DNA of 64,000 nt. Source: CAXBBB01 sp963815505 (GTDB taxonomy: Bacteria > Bacteroidota > Rhodothermia > Rhodothermales > BA12). Positions 60,485 through 64,000 of this stretch are shown here, piece after piece. The stretch lies in contig CAWFGU010000015.1 of the NCBI GenBank assembly GCA_963815505.1, positions 62,001 to 126,000 on the forward strand. Reading direction: 5' to 3'. The notes under the pieces are model-generated. The model was not told where the DNA came from. It ran no database searches and worked only from the letters and a program-made list of their open reading frames with translations. The translations under genes and the position numbers were made by a program. Every line of letters starts with the position of its first letter. Within the stretch, counting starts at the first letter, position 1.

Positions 60485-61723
60485 ATGCCCCGCCAAGCCC
60501 GCGTCGGTCTTCTCGTTCTCGCCGGATTCGGCCTGTTCCTGGTCGTCCTGTTCACGATTGCGCAGCGCTCGTTCCTGCTGAGCAACACGTTCAGCGTTCA
60601 AACGTCGTTCTACAACGTCGCCGGACTCGTCCCCGGAGCACCGGTCCAGTACCAGGGAGTCAACGTGGGACGCGTCGACGGGGTCATTCTGCCCGGAGCG
60701 CCCAACGGTAAGATCCGGGTCGAGATGCAACTCGAGGAGGACGTGAAGCACCTAGTCCGCTCCAACACCCAAGCCCAGGTGCAGTCGGACGGACTGGTGG
60801 GCAACATGATTGTCGTGCTGCTCGCGAACACCGCGCAAGGCACGCCCATCGAGTCGGGCGGCACGATTCCGGGCCTCGAGCCGTTTTCGATCACCGACGT
60901 GACCGACCGCGCGCTGACGAGCGTGCAGGCGTTCAACGAGATCGCCGAGACGTTCCAACTCATCCTCGCCGACGTGCGCAACGCCGACGGCACGATCGGT
61001 AGCCTGATCTACGACCCGTCGCTCTACAACAGCTTGGTCGCCACGACGACCGAGACCGAAGCCCTGCTCGGCCGGTTGGGCCAGAGCGCCGAGAACATCG
61101 TGCTGAGCGCTGAAAACACGACGGCGGGACTGGACCTGATGCTCAACAAGATCAACAACGGCGACGGCTCGCTGGCGCTGATGCTCAACGACCCGGCGTT
61201 CTACAACCAACTCGTCGCCGCCTCGGACACGCTTCTGGCGGTTACGCGCGACGTGAGTTTTGTCACGTCCAACCTGGAAGAGGCGACCGCCTGGGGATCG
61301 GTGGCTGCCTTCCGTGCGGCTGAGTTGACCGAGGCACTGCAGCAAAACTTCCTGTTCAAGCGCTACTTCGAGGAGCGCGGTTATACCAACCAGGCGCCGT
61401 TCGAGGTGCGCGAGCGTGCCATCCGCAGCAGCCAGCGTGAGATCGAGGAGCAGCGGCGCGCGCTCTACGAGTGGCAACTTCGCGTCCAAGCACTCGTCGA
61501 CCGGCTCGAAGCTCAGGGCATCGAGGCACCGGCGGCGCCCGAGACGCTCCCCGAGTCCCTACCGACGCCCGCAGGCCAGAACGTCCCCGTCTCGCCTCGC
61601 AGCGGCGACACGTCGGCGGCTCCTGACTCGCCCGTACCTGCGGCATCCGGTCCTGCGGTGCAATCGGCGGCGGTGAGCGACGACCTCGCCTGGATTCCGC
61701 AGAAGTCGGGGCAGCGACGTTGA
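60485..61723 (+). CDS. mlaD: MlaD/MCE-domain protein, phospholipid transport
   Basis: An inner-membrane-anchored periplasmic protein of the MCE family, 412 residues. The N-terminal helix GLLVLAGFGLFLVVLFTI is followed by one MCE domain (residues about 35-115: VQTSFYNVAGLVPGAPVQYQGVNVGRVDG). A helical region with repeated GSLIYDPSLYNSL and GSLALMLNDPAFYNQL follows, then a coiled coil (SSQREIEEQRRALYEWQLRV) and a Pro-rich tail. The MCE ring would bind lipids between MlaFE and the outer membrane. Its TGA overlaps the next start (TTGA). Confidence 0.93.
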   Translation: MPRQARVGLLVLAGFGLFLVVLFTIAQRSFLLSNTFSVQTSFYNVAGLVPGAPVQYQGVNVGRVDGVILPGAPNGKIRVEMQLEEDVKHLVRSNTQAQVQSDGLVGNMIVVLLANTAQGTPIESGGTIPGLEPFSITDVTDRALTSVQAFNEIAETFQLILADVRNADGTIGSLIYDPSLYNSLVATTTETEALLGRLGQSAENIVLSAENTTAGLDLMLNKINNGDGSLALMLNDPAFYNQLVAASDTLLAVTRDVSFVTSNLEEATAWGSVAAFRAAELTEALQQNFLFKRYFEERGYTNQAPFEVRERAIRSSQREIEEQRRALYEWQLRVQALVDRLEAQGIEAPAAPETLPESLPTPAGQNVPVSPRSGDTSAAPDSPVPAASGPAVQSAAVSDDLAWIPQKSGQRR

Positions 61724-63112
61724 ACCAGGAGCCTCAGCTTTCCCCCGTAAACGGCAGGCGCTCCGCATTCGAGTCCATCGCGTTCGCGGGGGCCATGCTG
61801 CTGTTCCTGTTTCTGATCTACGACCTGCACGCGTTCGACGGGCCGCAAAGTTACCTCGTCGTGCCGCTCGTCGCCATCTCGGGTGCGATCCTCGCCTGGC
61901 CGATGCGCGACAATCAGGCTGTGCGAGCGCTGCTGATGGCGGGCGGATTGGTGCTGCTGCTGTGGCTGGGTCAGCAACTGTTTGGCGTGCTGCTACCGTT
62001 TCTGAGTCGTCTATCTGCTTGCGTTTCTGTTCGAGCCGCTGGTGTCCGGCCTCAAACAGAAACGCAAGGTGCCCCGCTGGATTAGCGCGCTGGGCATCGT
62101 CGCCCTATTGGTAGGCGCGTTCGGCGGACTGCTGACGTTTGTCGTGCCGACGCTCTTCGACGAGACGCAAAACCTGATCACCCGGCTCATCGGCGTCGTC
62201 GGCGATCTGCGGCAGTGGGCGCTCACCTCGCCCATGCTGGACCGCGTGACCGCCAGCGGGCTGGTGGACCGCGAAGTGCTCGTCAACGAGGTGTCGCAGG
62301 CGGTTCAGCAGACGCTGGTCGGAGCGGGAGGCGACATCCCGAGAGCCGTCAACGGGGTCATGTCTCGCATCGGGACGCTGCTGAGCACGTTCACCATCCT
62401 GTCGATCATGCCGGTCGCGCTGTTCTACCTGCTCAAGGACTACCCGTTCGTCACCCGGCGCGTCAAAGAACTGTTTCCGACGTTTGGCGGCAAGCGCGAT
62501 TACCTCGTCACGGCCAGCGTCGTCGTCGGCGACTACCTGCGCGGGCAACTGATTATCTCGTCGATTGCGGCCTTCAACGTGGCGCTGCTGCTGCTGCTGT
62601 TCGGCTTTCCCTATGCGATCCTGATGGGCCTGATCGCCGGAGTTTTGAACCTGATTCCCAACATCGGCGCCCTCCTGACAATGGCGCTGGGCGTCGTGGT
62701 CGCGCTCATCTTCGGCGATCCGATGAGCAAAGACCTGATCGTCGTCGTAGCCGTTCTGGCCGGGCAGGCGCTCTTGGAAGGCAGCATCCTCTCGCCGACG
62801 ATCCTGAGCCAGCAGGTCGGCTTGCATCCGGTCCTGATCCTGCTCTCGCTGTTCGTGTTCGGCTTTTTCATGGGCATCATCGGCCTGTTCGTTGCCGTCC
62901 CGATCACTGCCATCGTAATGACGCTCTACAAGACGTACCGCGATCAGATGCACCTCGACTTGCTCAGCTATGCCGACTCGTCCGGCACGTCGGGTTCGCG
63001 CTCGCCTCGTAGTTTCTCGTTCTCCACGACGCACCCTGGCACGGACGATACCCCGACTGGCGCGCCTCTCGCTTCCGACCCACCTCCACTCGATGACGAA
63101 CCTGCAAGCTGA
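61720..63112 (+). CDS. AI-2E family transporter (one frame break)
   Basis: A polytopic inner-membrane protein of the AI-2E/PerM family, about 463 residues when one extra base at about 62005 is skipped. The TTG start overlaps the mlaD stop, which implies coupling. The first part has two helices (AFAGAMLLFLFLIYDL and AVRALLMAGGLVLLLWLG). The second starts with VYLLAFLFEPLVSGLKQK and has the family end, QVGLHPVLILLSLFVFGFFMGIIGLFVAVPITAIV. The name refers to one family member; most have unknown substrates. A polar Ser/Pro tail ends the protein. Confidence 0.88.
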
Positions 63113-63698
63113 TGCTCCGCTCAGCGCGACGGCGATGAACTGGACGGCGAGCGGACGCCTGCACCCCTCGGGCAGTCTGGTTGCGCGCGCCTTGCGCAGG
63201 TGGATTGGTGATCCACTTCGATCCGAAGCGCTCCACCTGCTCTGCGGATCGGCCTTCGTCCTGGCCTGCGTCGGCGCGTACCTGCTCTCGGGCAGTCTCC
63301 CGCCCGACGCGTCCGGTCTGCTCGCCACCTGGGCGATCTGGATCGGAGTCGCTGGGTGTCTCGCTGGGCTGATCGGATGGAAGCCGGGAATCGACGTACT
63401 GATAGACCGCGAAGCCCTCCTCATCTGCCAGGGCGATACCGATGCTAGAATCGAGCTAAGCGAGATCGTCGAATGCGGCGCCCTCAACGCCCGAACCTTC
63501 CACCGCGTCTACCGCCGCTACGCAGGCGTCCGTACGTTTGCCGTCCTCACCGATGCCCTGCTGCTGATCGAAACGGCCAGCGGTCCGATCGTTCTCGGGC
63601 TGGACTCGGCGCGAGACCGCGATGCCCTCCACGACGCACTGAGCACGCACCCCGCTGTATCCTGCGCAGCCACCGATCCGGTTGCCGTTCTCGCCTGA
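63093..63698 (+). CDS. Small membrane protein with PH-like domain, unknown
   Basis: A 201-residue protein not recognised by name. Two membrane helices (LLCGSAFVLACVGAYLLSG and WAIWIGVAGCLAGLIG) are followed by a soluble beta-rich domain like bacterial PH domains (DVLIDREALLICQG to FAVLTDALLLIETASG). The ATG at 63093 overlaps the AI-2E gene by 20 bases. ATG at 63135 is an alternative. Confidence 0.6.
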   Translation: MTNLQADAPLSATAMNWTASGRLHPSGSLVARALRRWIGDPLRSEALHLLCGSAFVLACVGAYLLSGSLPPDASGLLATWAIWIGVAGCLAGLIGWKPGIDVLIDREALLICQGDTDARIELSEIVECGALNARTFHRVYRRYAGVRTFAVLTDALLLIETASGPIVLGLDSARDRDALHDALSTHPAVSCAATDPVAVLA

Positions 63699-63822
63699 CC
63701 GGCTCGTCGGCTCGACAGGTGCCACCCCTCTCAGGGCAGGCGCTTGCAGACGATCTGGCTCGACGATGCTACGTGCTCGCTGCCCTGGTCTTCGCCGTGT
63801 CTGACATCCCACCCGTCTCCTC

Positions 63823-64000
63823 ATGACTTTCGATCACCTTCACACCGATGCCGGGTCCGACGCACGCGCCGGGCTGCTCACGACGGATCATGGCGCAATC
63901 GAGACGCCACGCTTCATGCCCGTCGGCACGCTGGGTAGCGTCAAAGGCATTTCGCCACGTGAGCTCAAGGAAGAGGTCCACGCCGAGATCATTCTGGGCA
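63823..64000 (+). CDS. tgt: Queuine tRNA-ribosyltransferase, N-terminus (truncated by the window)
   Basis: The first 59 residues of tRNA-guanine transglycosylase, which exchanges guanine 34 of tRNA for the queuosine precursor. ATG at 63823 is followed by FDHLHTDAGSDARAGLL, ETPRFMPVGTLGSVKGISP and EIILG, matching the Tgt N-terminal barrel. It continues beyond the right edge. Confidence 0.93.
   Translation, partial: MTFDHLHTDAGSDARAGLLTTDHGAIETPRFMPVGTLGSVKGISPRELKEEVHAEIILG

Overview
The window is high-GC DNA with the gene content of the Bacteroidota/Rhodothermota group, most likely a Rhodothermia-type bacterium (Rhodothermaceae, Rubricoccaceae or Salinibacter relatives). The evidence is type IX secretion (T9SS) parts (sprA, porQ, and a cargo protein with a T9SS C-terminal sorting domain), many Sec/lipoprotein signals, start codons preceded by pyrimidine-rich G-poor leaders with no Shine-Dalgarno, and the serC-serA-DUF1015 gene group. 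The lineage is inferred from gene content; no rRNA is present.

Layout. 0-1.4 kb: end of an unknown gene, an SDR oxidoreductase and an NTF2-like lipoprotein. 1.6-11 kb, plus strand: the giant SprA translocon, a cluster of short palindromes, lipB and an acidic unknown. 11-19.7 kb, minus strand: exported M24 peptidase, psd, a DUF423 protein, recN, a membrane-anchored unknown and secA. 20-24 kb: porQ, a lipoprotein serine hydrolase and an exported beta-carbonic anhydrase. 24.5-29.1 kb: a tyrosine recombinase that has lost both catalytic arginines, a 2-oxoacid dehydrogenase E2 with two almost identical lipoyl-domain repeats, a small lipoprotein and a sugar nucleotidyltransferase. 29.4-34 kb: an OmpA-type lipoprotein, a LOG-family protein, a TPR protein, and a divergent ABC ATPase/GDSL-esterase pair. 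34-39 kb: serC, serA, DUF1015, polysaccharide deacetylase, initiator tRNA-Met with a sigma70-like promoter and a strong terminator. 39-50 kb: yqgE, a membrane-anchored winged-helix regulator, small lipoproteins, a broken outer-membrane barrel, a very large FG-GAP/FnIII/T9SS-sorted surface protein, a second serine hydrolase, folB and a haem-binding lipoprotein. 50-64 kb, plus strand: a cell-envelope block (YihY/BrkB, TamA-like, TamB-like, MlaE, MlaF, MlaD, AI-2E-family protein), a small membrane protein and the start of tgt.

The genes lean strongly towards building the cell envelope: protein export (SecA, SprA, PorQ), outer-membrane assembly (TamA/TamB), phospholipid traffic (MlaEFD), phosphatidylethanolamine synthesis (Psd) and secreted or anchored hydrolases.

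The most striking anomaly is a set of reading-frame breaks in otherwise well-conserved genes, including secA, E2, a LOG protein and a TPR protein. I count 23 clean single-base breaks, and every one is of the one-extra-base (+1) type. About five further breaks are ambiguous (one base missing, or two extra). They cluster strongly (about a dozen in one gene, none in the 5.2-kb tamB). There is no common slippery motif and the zero frame usually does not stop promptly, so insertion-biased sequence error is the leading explanation. Decay of some genes or an unusual decoding property is not excluded. Affected genes are annotated here as one feature each across the breaks.
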